55,072 nt of DNA from Deltaproteobacteria bacterium (GTDB lineage: Bacteria > Desulfobacterota > Desulfobacteria > Desulfobacterales > JAUWMJ01), in contig DAOWEJ010000105.1 of NCBI GenBank assembly GCA_030638575.1, positions 1 through 55,072 on the forward strand, written 5' to 3'. Positions 33,663 through 41,761 of this stretch are shown here, piece by piece. How positions within the stretch are numbered: position 1 is the stretch's first letter; the number at the start of each line of letters is the position of its first letter. Under the pieces are notes generated by a model that was not told the origin of the DNA, made no database searches, and saw only the letters and a program-made list of their open reading frames with translations. A program made the translations under genes and the position numbers.

Positions 33663-35594
33663 CTATAATAAACCATCTTTGTTTTGATGAGAAAAAACAA
33701 TTCCAAGATCCTTATCTCCCCTTCCTGAAAGATTAATGACGATAACCTCGCTGCCTGGCCGTGTGCATGCATAATCAGCGGCCCATGCAACTGCATGGGA
33801 ACTTTCAAGTGCCGGAATAATCCCTTCAAAGGAACAAAGGGTGTAAAACGCTTTAAGGGCCTGGTTATCATCCACCGATACGTATCGGACTCTTTTTGAA
33901 TCCTTAAATAATGCATGTTCCGGTCCGACACCCGGGTAATCGAGACCTGCTGAAATCGAATGAGCTTCTTTGATTTGACCCTTTTCATCCTGGAGCACAT
34001 ATGATTTTGACCCGTGAAGTACTCCAATAGAACCTTCTGAAAGAGTGGCGGCATGTTTTCCACTCTTTATCCCTGTTCCCGCAGCCTCCACTCCAACCAT
34101 TTCCACAGGATCATCCATAAAGGAGTAAAAAAGCCCCATGGCATTACTTCCACCGCCCACGCAGGCAACAAGCATATCCGGCAGTTTTCCCGTGAATTCA
34201 ATAATCTGCTTTCTTGTTTCCTCACCTATCACCTTTTGAAAATCACGAACCATGACTGGATAAGGGTGGGGACCTGCAACCGATCCTATTACATAAAACG
34301 TATCCATCACCGCTCCGACCCAGTAACGCATGGCCTCATTCATTGCATCTTTAAGCGTTCCTGTTCCCGAAACTACTTTTATAACCTCAGCTCCGAGCAG
34401 TTCCATCCGCTGAACATTCGCCGCCTGCCGGCGGATGTCTTCTTCCCCCATGAAAATGCGGCATCCCATCCCGAAAAGTGCAGCTACCGTCGCTGTAGCA
34501 ACGCCGTGCTGCCCCGCGCCGGTCTCGGCTATCAATTTTTTCTTTCCCATCCAGCGGGCGAGAAGCGCCTGCCCAAGTGTGTTGTTAATTTTGTGAGCAC
34601 CGGTATGGGCAAGATCTTCCCTCTTTAAATAGATCGATGCCCCTTTAAGATGATCGCTAAGCCGTTTTGCATGAAAAAGGGGAGTCGGCCGGCCCGCATA
34701 ATTTTGGAGCAAAGCATAAAATTCATTTTGAAAAGCTTTGTCCGGTAAAAACTTTTTATAGGCTTCTTCCAGGTCCAGAAGCGCGGGCATGAGAGTTTCC
34801 CCGACATACCGTCCGCCATAAGCCCCAAAATGGCCTTTTGAATCGGGTACTACACTTTCCATGTATGTTCCGCTTTCCTCGGAATAGCTTTTGTTTTGCA
34901 TTAAAAAAATTCTCCTTGTTTTCCTTTTTCGATTACACCTTGAAACAGCCTTAATAAAAGCCTCAACTTTACTAATATCCTTTCGACCCGGACCAAATTC
35001 AACACCGGAACTTACATCCACAGCATCCGGAGTACTTTTTAAAATAGCCTTGCCAACATTTTCAGGGTTCAGCCCGCCGGCAAGGATTACCTGATGGTTT
35101 TTCACCAAAAACCGTGCATTTTCCCAGTTCCAGGAAAGCGCATTACCGCCCGGAAGCACCCCGCCGCCACACTCCACTAAAAACGCCGAAGGCTCATAAT
35201 ATATTGCGCTGTCAAAGGTCGGTACTGAGTTAACAAATAATGTTTTGATCACCGTAATATTCTCTTTGCGAAGACGGCGAACAAGTTGGGGCGATTCCCT
35301 GCCGTGTAGCTGTACCGCCTTAAGAAAACAGTGCTGTACCTTTTCCATGATAAAAGAAAAAGACTCGTTTACAAAAACGCCCACGGTTACGGCCTTAGAA
35401 GAAATCGCCAGGCATATATCTCTGGCCTCATCATCAGTTACATGCCTGGGGCTTTTCGGATAAAACACGCAACCTATTGCATCTGCTCCCAGTGCAATAC
35501 ATTCCAACGCATTTTCAACTCTCTTAAGCCCGCACACCTTGACCTGAGGGGTGTGGGTATTGTCCGTTGTTTGTTGTTTTTTGTAATTTTGCAT
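33663..35594 (-). CDS. trpFB: TrpF-TrpB fusion (phosphoribosylanthranilate isomerase / tryptophan synthase beta)
   Basis: A single 643-codon frame. Residues about 17-225 are TrpF (KVCGLKR with catalytic Cys21; VDVSSGVE near 200). Residues 232-643 are a complete TrpB (412 aa; [20 protein letters not shown] lysine in [17 protein letters not shown] phosphate loop). The join retains a full ribosome-binding site (AAGGAG) and ATG at 34901 for TrpB, so a stand-alone TrpB may also be made. The two enzymes are normally separate adjacent genes; here the TrpF stop codon has been lost in frame. The first 15 residues come from a TTGTCCGTTGTTTGTTGT repeat; TrpF proper begins near PQVKVCGLK. Confidence 0.92.
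   Translation of the reverse strand: MQNYKKQQTTDNTHTPQVKVCGLKRVENALECIALGADAIGCVFYPKSPRHVTDDEARDICLAISSKAVTVGVFVNESFSFIMEKVQHCFLKAVQLHGRESPQLVRRLRKENITVIKTLFVNSVPTFDSAIYYEPSAFLVECGGGVLPGGNALSWNWENARFLVKNHQVILAGGLNPENVGKAILKSTPDAVDVSSGVEFGPGRKDISKVEAFIKAVSRCNRKRKTRRIFLMQNKSYSEESGTYMESVVPDSKGHFGAYGGRYVGETLMPALLDLEEAYKKFLPDKAFQNEFYALLQNYAGRPTPLFHAKRLSDHLKGASIYLKREDLAHTGAHKINNTLGQALLARWMGKKKLIAETGAGQHGVATATVAALFGMGCRIFMGEEDIRRQAANVQRMELLGAEVIKVVSGTGTLKDAMNEAMRYWVGAVMDTFYVIGSVAGPHPYPVMVRDFQKVIGEETRKQIIEFTGKLPDMLVACVGGGSNAMGLFYSFMDDPVEMVGVEAAGTGIKSGKHAATLSEGSIGVLHGSKSYVLQDEKGQIKEAHSISAGLDYPGVGPEHALFKDSKRVRYVSVDDNQALKAFYTLCSFEGIIPALESSHAVAWAADYACTRPGSEVIVINLSGRGDKDLGIVFSHQNKDGLL
34899..34913 (-). 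promoter_or_regulatory. Internal ribosome-binding site and ATG of TrpB
   Basis: AAGGAGAATTTTTTTAATG on the minus strand, in frame with trpF. It would give free TrpB (412 aa) beside the fusion. Confidence 0.6.
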
Positions 35595-35683
35595 ATGCCT
35601 AAACCTTATAAAAAAAAAGCCGAGCGCTTCGCTTTAAGAGCACTACGTTCGAAGAGCGCTTCGCTTGAGGATTAAGGCTTTAG

Positions 35684-35777
35684 CCTCAAGGACGTCAGTC
35701 CGCTCTTCAAGGACGCAAGTCCGCTCTTCAAGGACGCAAGTCCGCTCTTCAAGGACGCAAGTCCGCTCTTCAAGGCT
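35684..35777. repeat. 21-bp tandem repeat between trpC and trpFB
   Basis: Three exact copies of CGCTCTTCAAGGACGCAAGTC (35701-35763) with partial copies on both sides. No flanking cas genes or unique spacers, so not a CRISPR array. Confidence 0.85.
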
Positions 35778-35841
35778 TTTAGCCGCTCAGTAATTGCGTA
35801 GGTCGATTTCTTCAAATAATTTTTTGCCACAAAACGCACAA

Positions 35842-36627
35842 CTAAGCGCCTAAAAGAAACTGCAAAAAAGCCCTTGCATCCGGCGCTCTTACAAGGCTTT
35901 CACCAACCAGAAAATTCCAGATCCCGGCTTCCCGTAGTTTTTCAATGTCTTGGCGTCCCTTGATTCCGCTTTCCGCCACAGCTACCTGACCTTGATTAAG
36001 AATAGAAACCAGCTTGGCAGATGTTTCAACGTTCGTCTTAAAAGAACTCAAATTCCTGTTGTTGATCCCGATAAGCCTTGCGCCTGCTAAGGTAGCTGTC
36101 TCAATATCCTTTTCAGAATGTGTTTCCACCAGAACGTCCATGCCGATTTCTATGCAAAGATCCATATAATCTTTAAGCTGCTGTTGGGAAAGAATTCGCA
36201 CAATAAGGAGCAAAGCATCAGCTCCAATTACTGAAGATTCGTAAATCTGGTACGAAGATATCAAAAAATCTTTACGAAGCACCGGAATTGAAACAGATTT
36301 TCTTGCCTTTTTAAGGTCTTCAATACTTCCACTGAAATAGCGCCTGTCCGTTAAAACCGACAGGGCGCTTGCACCGCCCAGCTCGTAGTCAGAAGCATAT
36401 TTTGCCACGTCCAGATCAGGTCGAATAATTCCCCTGGACGGAGAAGCACGCTTGATTTCAGCAATCACGTTCACCCCAAACGGTCCTGGTTCCAAAAGCT
36501 GTTTTACAAATGGGCGCCTTTTCTTCGGGTAGAATACCTGATCGCGCAGTTCATTTTCAGGCAGCCGATTTTTAGCCTTTGCGATTTCCTGTTTTTTATA
36601 CTCAACGATCTGTTGTAAAATATTCAT
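35842..36627 (-). CDS. trpC: Indole-3-glycerol phosphate synthase
   Basis: A 261-residue TIM barrel that closes the indole ring from carboxyphenylamino-deoxyribulose phosphate. Seen: AEIKRASPSRG (56-66) with Lys59, LRKDFL (about 117-122) with the catalytic lysine, GINNRNL and VAESGIKG phosphate motifs. Normal length. It lies 271 bp after trpD, with a palindromic element in between, and 247 bp before trpFB. Confidence 0.96.
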   Translation of the reverse strand: MNILQQIVEYKKQEIAKAKNRLPENELRDQVFYPKKRRPFVKQLLEPGPFGVNVIAEIKRASPSRGIIRPDLDVAKYASDYELGGASALSVLTDRRYFSGSIEDLKKARKSVSIPVLRKDFLISSYQIYESSVIGADALLLIVRILSQQQLKDYMDLCIEIGMDVLVETHSEKDIETATLAGARLIGINNRNLSSFKTNVETSAKLVSILNQGQVAVAESGIKGRQDIEKLREAGIWNFLVGESLVRAPDARAFLQFLLGA

Positions 36628-36651
36628 TCTATATATCGAGCCAATTTCAAA

Positions 36652-36862
36652 AGAGCATTCAGGTGATCCGGTTTTAAGGCGGGTCGCTGTTTGAAGGTAT
36701 TAGTAAGCGTTAAGAAAGAACAACAAACAAGCACATTTTATATGCAAGGCAAATAATATGTTCGTTTAGCAACGCTTTTTATAAAAGGATTGCACCTGTT
36801 CTTTCTTTACGCTTACTTTTGCCTGAGTTCGACACGTCCTAAAACCGGATTATCTGAATGCG
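36652..36862. repeat. Palindromic element between trpD and trpC
   Basis: Outer arms GCATTCAGGTGATCCGGTTTT (left) and the inverse AAAACCGGATTATCTGAATG (right); inner arms AGTAAGCGTTAAGAAAGAAC and GTTCTTTCTTTACGCTTACT. The left arm is also found, alone, at 30904 before the HDAC-like gene. Confidence 0.75.
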
Positions 36863-36898
36863 GCTTTGTTTAAAAGAGCTAAAATATTATCATTCTCT

Positions 36899-37915
36899 CT
36901 ATCCATTTTCCCTTGTGAACCTGACAAGCGATCTAAGCTTTTCCGCTGCAGCCCCGCTGTCGATCGAAGTTTCGGCAAGGCTGATTCCTTGAGTTAAATT
37001 GTCAGCTTTTCCAGCAACGACAAGAGCTGCCGAGGCATTCAAAAGGACAACGTCACGTCTGGAGCCTTTCTCCCCGCCAAGGATTTCGTTCGTAATCTCA
37101 GCATTTTCTTCCGGCCCGCCCCCGGCAAGTTCTTTGGAATTAGTCTGTTTTCCGAAAAACTGTTCAGGATCGATATCGTAAGTGCGAATAAGGCCGTCTT
37201 TAAGTTCTGAAACTCTGGTTAAGTCACAGACGGAAATTTCGTCAAGCCCGTCGTGCCCATGAACAACAAAGGCTCGTTTTGCACCAAGAAGCTTCAATGC
37301 ATTTGCAAACATCTCCGTTAATTCCGATGCATAAACCCCTAGGAGCTGGCAATCGGCGCCGGCAGGGTTGATAAGCGGACCGAGCATGTTGAAAATACTC
37401 CGAAGCCCCACCTCTTTCCTGGCATTGGCTGCATATCGCATAGCACTGTGATACAGGGGCGCAAATAAAAATCCTATACCGATTTCCGAAACAGCTTCCT
37501 CTACTATTTCAGGGTTTGTATCCAGATTCACCCCTAATGCTTCCAGTAGGTCCGCGCTGCCGCATTTGCTTGAAACCGACCTGTTGCCATGTTTTGCAAC
37601 GGTTACATCGCAGCCTGCGACAACAAACGCTGTGGTTGTTGAAATATTAAAGGTATGAGCGCCGTCCCCGCCCGTCCCGCATGTATCCACAAGAGCAGGC
37701 GATGAAACCTGAATCCGCAACGCTTTTCTACGCATGGCCGTTGCTGCTCCGGCAAGCTCTTCAATTGTTTCGCCCTTAGTGGCAAGTGCCGCCATAAATG
37801 CCCCAATCTGTGCATCAGAAATGTTACCTGATAAAATTTCGTTTATCATAAAAGACATTTCTTCTTCTTTTAAATCGTTTCCTTTTACGATCTTATTTAA
37901 GTTTTCGCGAAACAT
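36899..37915 (-). CDS. trpD: Anthranilate phosphoribosyltransferase
   Basis: A 338-residue enzyme that joins anthranilate to PRPP. Signature DTCGTGGDG (77-85), NISTTTA (90-96) and AKHGNRSVSS (107-116) bind PRPP/Mg and anthranilate. It follows trpG by only 2 nt, with its SD (GGAGG) inside the trpG end, which indicates translational coupling. Separate from trpG, unlike the trpGD fusion in enterics. Confidence 0.96.
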   Translation of the reverse strand: MFRENLNKIVKGNDLKEEEMSFMINEILSGNISDAQIGAFMAALATKGETIEELAGAATAMRRKALRIQVSSPALVDTCGTGGDGAHTFNISTTTAFVVAGCDVTVAKHGNRSVSSKCGSADLLEALGVNLDTNPEIVEEAVSEIGIGFLFAPLYHSAMRYAANARKEVGLRSIFNMLGPLINPAGADCQLLGVYASELTEMFANALKLLGAKRAFVVHGHDGLDEISVCDLTRVSELKDGLIRTYDIDPEQFFGKQTNSKELAGGGPEENAEITNEILGGEKGSRRDVVLLNASAALVVAGKADNLTQGISLAETSIDSGAAAEKLRSLVRFTRENG

Positions 37916-37917
37916 AT

Positions 37918-38499
37918 CTATATGTCCTCCTTTGAAACCATGTTTAAAAAATTCTTTAGAAGTCTTTTTCCCACCGGGGTCATAATCGATTCGGGATGAA
38001 ATTGAATCCCTTCTGTTGGATGTTTCTCATGCCGAAGCCCCATAATTTCTCCGTCTTCCGATTGAGCGCTGACTTTAAGGCATGCGGGAAGATTTTCTCT
38101 TGAAACCGCAAGTGAATGGTACCTCATGGCCTTAAAAGGCTTGCTTATACCCTGGTACAATGTCTTCTTGTCGGACGTTATGGTTGACGTTTTTCCGTGC
38201 ATGAGCTTTTTTGCTGAAACAACTTTACCTCCAAATGCAACGGCAATTGCCTGATGCCCCAGGCATACGCCGAGAATTGGAATTTGTCCGGAATACTGTT
38301 TCACCACGGAAAGTGTTACGCCCGCTGACTCCGGCCGGCCAGGCCCGGGCGATATAACGATCCCTGCCGGATTCAAAGAGTCAAGAGTTGATAAAGACAC
38401 CACATCGTTCCTGAACACCAGCACCGGAGCACCAAGGGTCTCAAGGTATTGTACCAGGTTGTAAGTAAAAGAATCATAGTTGTCTATCATGATTATCAT
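37918..38499 (-). CDS. trpG: Anthranilate synthase glutamine amidotransferase component
   Basis: A 193-residue class I glutaminase that gives ammonia to TrpE. Catalytic triad: Cys79 in GVCLGHQ and the HPES pair near 168-170; oxyanion strand PGPGRP (51-56). Normal length. The gap of 146 bp to trpE holds AGCTATGAGCT low-complexity repeats. Could also serve PabA-like reactions, but operon context favours TrpG. Confidence 0.95.
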   Translation of the reverse strand: MIIMIDNYDSFTYNLVQYLETLGAPVLVFRNDVVSLSTLDSLNPAGIVISPGPGRPESAGVTLSVVKQYSGQIPILGVCLGHQAIAVAFGGKVVSAKKLMHGKTSTITSDKKTLYQGISKPFKAMRYHSLAVSRENLPACLKVSAQSEDGEIMGLRHEKHPTEGIQFHPESIMTPVGKRLLKNFLNMVSKEDI

Positions 38500-38645
38500 T
38501 TCGATTTCTCCTTAAGGCCGCTAATTTTTGATTTTTTATTTCGCTCCAACAAACTTCCTATCAACTTTGAGCTATGAGCTTACAGGCTTCCCAGCCTCCC
38601 AACCTGCTTCTTGCCAGCCATGAGCTATCAGCTGTCACCTATGAG

Positions 38646-40136
38646 CTATGAGCTGTCAGCCATCAGCTCCAACGCTTTCTGCATAGCCATTGCCTTGTTG
38701 AGTGTTTCTACCCGTTCTTTCTCCGGATCGGAATCGGCCACAATCCCGGCCCCGGCCCGAACCGTCATCCGCCCGTTCTCTATGCAGGCGGTCCTGATTG
38801 TAATGGCCATATCCATATTCCCGTCAAAAGAAACATAACCTACCGCACCGCCGTAAGGTCCCCTGGGCTCTTGTTCAAGTTCGTCAATAATCTCCATTGC
38901 CCTTACTTTGGGCGCCCCGGATAAAGTCCCGGCGGGAAATGTGGAAGAAAGAAGATCCCATGCATCACAACCCGATTTAAGATCGCAGCAGATGTTCGAA
39001 ACCAGATGCATGACATGTGAATACCGCTCTATAACCATCAGATCGGTAACCTGGACTGTTCCGGTCGCTGCCACCCGTCCAAGGTCATTTCTCCCCAGAT
39101 CGACAAGCATAAGGTGCTCGGCCCTCTCTTTCTCATCTTTAAGAAGTTCATCTGCGTTGACTCTGTCCTCCTGTTCGTTTTTTCCCCTGGTCCGCGTACC
39201 GGCAATAGGACGCAGTGTTGCAATCCCTTTTTCCAGCCTGACCATGGTCTCCGGAGAAGACCCGACGAGCGCAAGGCCATCCAGATGGAGAAAATAAAGA
39301 TATGGGGACGGGTTGATAAATCGCTGCGCTCGGTAGAGAGACCAAAGATCTAACAGAGGTTCACAAACAAAGGGTTGAGAAATGACGGTCTGTATAACAT
39401 CTCCCTTCTGTATATATTTTTTAACCTTCTCAACCTGAGATAGAAAGATCTCATCTTTCAATTGAGCTTTCAGCTCATAATTCCTCCGAACAGGCAAATC
39501 ATCAATTTTCAAATTTTCCTTTAAATCCTGTTTTGTTTTTGCAAGCATTGACTCGATACGGCTATGTGCGGTTTCGTATATTTGACCTGTATTTTCTTTC
39601 CCATCCGTAAAGGAAATTACAACGCAAAGCAGAGTGTTACGAACATTGTCAAAAATAAGCATCTCATCCGGTACCATGAAATGAGCAAGAGGCTGTTTTT
39701 CCGGCAGCCTGTTGGGGATCGATTCAATAAAAGAGACCATCTCATACGTTAAATAACCTACCAGCCCTCCCCAGAATCTCGGAAGACCGGGCACAAAGGC
39801 GGGTTTGAACTTTTTCATAAAATCTTTCAGGGCATTGAACGGGCTGTCATGATGAGAGATCTTTTCAGAACACCCGTTTTTTTCTATCTCAATAAAATCC
39901 GGATAAACCTTAATATAACAGCGGGCAGATGCACTCATAAAACTGTATCTTCCCCATCGTTCACCACCTTCCACGCTCTCGAAAAGAAAGACAGGCCCTT
40001 TGTTTTTATAGATTTTTCTTAAAAGAGAAACAGGTGTTTCAGTATCTGCCAGCACTTCAGAACAAACCGGGATTACATTATAATCTCTGGCCAGGCTCTT
40101 AAACCGCTCTTTGTCCGGAAATTTATTTAGCTGCAT
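38646..40136 (-). CDS. trpE: Anthranilate synthase component I
   Basis: A 496-residue chorismate-using enzyme that makes anthranilate with TrpG. N-terminal FLFESVEGGERWGRYSF (about 50-65) resembles the tryptophan feedback site; C-terminal catalytic motifs include PFNALKDF, LAEHLMLVDLGRNDLGR (about 335), TLSGAPKVRAMEIIDELE and GAVGYVSFDGNMDMAI. The last residues (ALELMADSS) come from an AGCTGATGGCTGACAGCTC repeat. It is preceded by a leader peptide and two terminator-like hairpins, so expression should follow tryptophan supply. Confidence 0.96.
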   Translation of the reverse strand: MQLNKFPDKERFKSLARDYNVIPVCSEVLADTETPVSLLRKIYKNKGPVFLFESVEGGERWGRYSFMSASARCYIKVYPDFIEIEKNGCSEKISHHDSPFNALKDFMKKFKPAFVPGLPRFWGGLVGYLTYEMVSFIESIPNRLPEKQPLAHFMVPDEMLIFDNVRNTLLCVVISFTDGKENTGQIYETAHSRIESMLAKTKQDLKENLKIDDLPVRRNYELKAQLKDEIFLSQVEKVKKYIQKGDVIQTVISQPFVCEPLLDLWSLYRAQRFINPSPYLYFLHLDGLALVGSSPETMVRLEKGIATLRPIAGTRTRGKNEQEDRVNADELLKDEKERAEHLMLVDLGRNDLGRVAATGTVQVTDLMVIERYSHVMHLVSNICCDLKSGCDAWDLLSSTFPAGTLSGAPKVRAMEIIDELEQEPRGPYGGAVGYVSFDGNMDMAITIRTACIENGRMTVRAGAGIVADSDPEKERVETLNKAMAMQKALELMADSS

Positions 40137-40154
40137 ATTTTATTCCTTATTAAA

Positions 40155-40190
40155 TAAAAAAAGGACCGTGAAAATTTCCACGGCCCTTTT
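40155..40190 (-). terminator. trp attenuator, second hairpin
   Basis: Minus-strand RNA stem GGGCCGUG / CACGGUCC (one G-U) with loop GAAAUUUU, flanked by A4/U7, so able to terminate in the trp leader. It lies only 15-20 nt before trpE. Confidence 0.75.
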
Positions 40191-40193
40191 AAA

Positions 40194-40227
40194 TAAAAAA
40201 ACCGTGGGCTAAGGTTTACCCACGGTC
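40194..40227 (-). terminator. trp attenuator, first hairpin
   Basis: Minus-strand RNA stem ACCGUGGG / CCCACGGU with loop UAAACCUUAG, then U7. It is the expected 3:4-type terminator after the Trp-rich leader peptide. Confidence 0.85.
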
Positions 40228-40267
40228 AAGAATTTTAAGTTATTTATTAGTCAAGACGATCTCATGA

Positions 40268-40293
40268 GGCAAACCACTACCATAGCGTTTGCC
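40268..40293 (-). promoter_or_regulatory. trp leader 1:2 hairpin overlapping Trp codons
   Basis: GGCAAAC and GTTTGCC are perfect inverted arms around the end of the trpL frame. Ribosome stalling on the Trp codons would open this hairpin, the classic start of antitermination. Confidence 0.6.
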
Positions 40294-40354
40294 ACCACCA
40301 CTCATTTAAGTCTATGTTGTTAATAGTGATATTTTGAATATTATATGCTTCCAT
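40277..40354 (-). CDS. trpL: trp operon leader peptide
   Basis: A 25-residue peptide, too short for usual gene finders. It starts at ATG 40354 with SD GGAG 8 nt upstream and ends with TAG at 40277. The C-terminal residues are NEWWWQTLW: four tryptophans within six residues of the end, as in attenuation leaders. Downstream are an overlapping GGCAAAC hairpin and two intrinsic terminators before trpE. High charged tRNA-Trp should allow translation to the end and termination; low charging stalls the ribosome on the WWW run and lets transcription continue. Confidence 0.9.
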   Translation of the reverse strand: MEAYNIQNITINNIDLNEWWWQTLW

Positions 40355-40375
40355 TTTTTCTCCAAAGATACATAA

Positions 40376-40405
40376 ATGTTAACTAAATTATATAGCTCCT
40401 GTCAA
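40376..40405 (-). promoter_or_regulatory. Probable sigma70 promoter of the trp operon
   Basis: Minus-strand TTGACA (40405-40400), 18-bp spacer, TAACAT (40381-40376). It is 22 nt before the trpL ATG; a start near 40369 is expected. A TATAAT-like TATAAT within the spacer is badly spaced. Confidence 0.5.
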
Positions 40406-40427
40406 GCTTTTTTTCCTGCGCCTTCAG

Positions 40428-40711
40428 GGTAAACGCATTTTTAAAATAATATTACCTTTAGAACTGGGCCGGAGCTTAAAAATTTTTTCTCCAGCCAATA
40501 TCAACCTATACTGTACGGGGTGACCCGATATTCCATGATTTTGCGTAAATATTTTAAAGAATGAGATAATCTGTACATCAAATCATAAATATCGGGTCAC
40601 TACGATATATCCTGCAAACTGAAAAAGATATTGTCTGGAGAAAAAACCTTTAAGCCCCTCCTTTTAAACTGATTTTGTTTTTCCAAATGCGTTTACCCTC
40701 CTTGCGCCTTG
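40428..40711. repeat. Nested palindromic element between trpL and hslO
   Basis: Outer arms GCGCCTTCAGGGTAAACGCATTT and AAATGCGTTTACCCTCCTTGCGC; middle TTCTCCAGCCAATATC / GATATTGTCTGGAGAA; inner GTGACCCGATATTCCATGATTT / AAATCATAAATATCGGGTCAC. It occupies the 430-bp spacer between the divergent trp operon and hslO. No ORF. Confidence 0.75.
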
Positions 40712-40795
40712 TTCATTACAAAAATCTGATGTATAGTTTGAATAAAAGTATTCCGGAGCCGGAGTTCCAGCTCCCGATTCCTGGTAGTGACCACT

Positions 40796-41737
40796 ATGAT
40801 TAAGAAAAAGATTTATGGAAACACCTTAAAAGAACAGCTTCTTGCCAGTTCTAAAGATCGCTTATATAATTTCTTTTTAGCCGGCGGGACTGTCCGGGGT
40901 GTTATAATGAACGGCACACGGATGATTAACGAAATGAGAGCAAACCACGAACTGGGAATTTTAGAAACACTGGTGCTCGGACGCGCCTACCTTGGTATTG
41001 GATTAATATCGACGAACCTGAAAGACAATGATCGAATAAGCCTTCAAATCGATTGCTCCGGCCCGATAAAAGGTCTTTTTGTTGAGGCAAACGCCTTTGC
41101 TGAAGTGCGTGGATTTTTGAAAAGAGTCCCTATTCCCATTGACAAACCAATGGAGAACTTTGATCTTTCACCATTCTTTGGCGCGGGTTTCCTGGAAGTC
41201 ACCCGACACCTTCAGGATGCCAAACAGCCGTTTATCGGTAATGTCATTCTTCAGTATGGAAATATTGCCAAGGATCTGGCAAATTACTATCTGACATCAG
41301 AACAGATCCCCACCGCCTTTAACCTAAGTATTCACTTTGATAGAGAAGGTAATGTTACAGGCGCGGGCGGACTCTTTTTACAGGCCATGCCGGATGCCGG
41401 TGATGAAATAACCGCCGAGCTTGAAAACTTGATTTCAGAATTCCCCTCACTGGGAGCTGTTTTTTCTAAAGGGGGTAACCCGAAAGAATTAATCCATGAA
41501 GTTTTTCATAAATATATTCCAAAATTCCTGGCAAGCAAGAGAGCTGAATTTATGTGCCATTGTAACAAAGACCGTGTACGCAGCCTTTTAACACTCCTTC
41601 CGATAAAAGAAATCAAGGATATTCTCGAAAAAGGTCCTTTTCCTGTTGAATTGCAATGTCATCACTGCAATACTCCATATCTTTTCAGCAAAGCAGATAT
41701 TCAGCAAATTTATGGTAAGCGTTTTCCGGATAACTAA
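40796..41737 (+). CDS. hslO: Hsp33 redox-regulated chaperone
   Basis: A 313-residue (from ATG 40796; an in-frame GTG at 40787 is possible) Hsp33 protein. The core fold matches (VRGVIMNGTRM..., GLFLQAMPDA), and the C-terminal zinc switch is complete: CHC in MCHCNKDRV and CHHC in ELQCHHCNTPY. Oxidation of these cysteines releases zinc and turns on holdase activity under oxidative and heat stress. It is transcribed divergently from trp. Only a weak SD is seen. Confidence 0.94.
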   Translation: MIKKKIYGNTLKEQLLASSKDRLYNFFLAGGTVRGVIMNGTRMINEMRANHELGILETLVLGRAYLGIGLISTNLKDNDRISLQIDCSGPIKGLFVEANAFAEVRGFLKRVPIPIDKPMENFDLSPFFGAGFLEVTRHLQDAKQPFIGNVILQYGNIAKDLANYYLTSEQIPTAFNLSIHFDREGNVTGAGGLFLQAMPDAGDEITAELENLISEFPSLGAVFSKGGNPKELIHEVFHKYIPKFLASKRAEFMCHCNKDRVRSLLTLLPIKEIKDILEKGPFPVELQCHHCNTPYLFSKADIQQIYGKRFPDN

Positions 41738-41761
41738 TGGCATAGATGTTAAAGTTTGAAT

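Noticed and set aside
33638-34063. Minus-strand 141-aa ORF in another frame of trpB
   Set aside because: Overlaps well-conserved TrpB coding sequence and has no domain.
35684-35777. CRISPR-like tandem repeat
   Set aside because: Repeat units are directly joined with no unique spacers and no cas genes nearby.
40787-40795. GTG start for hslO
   Set aside because: ATG at 40796 is in frame and sufficient; neither has a strong SD, so this remains open.
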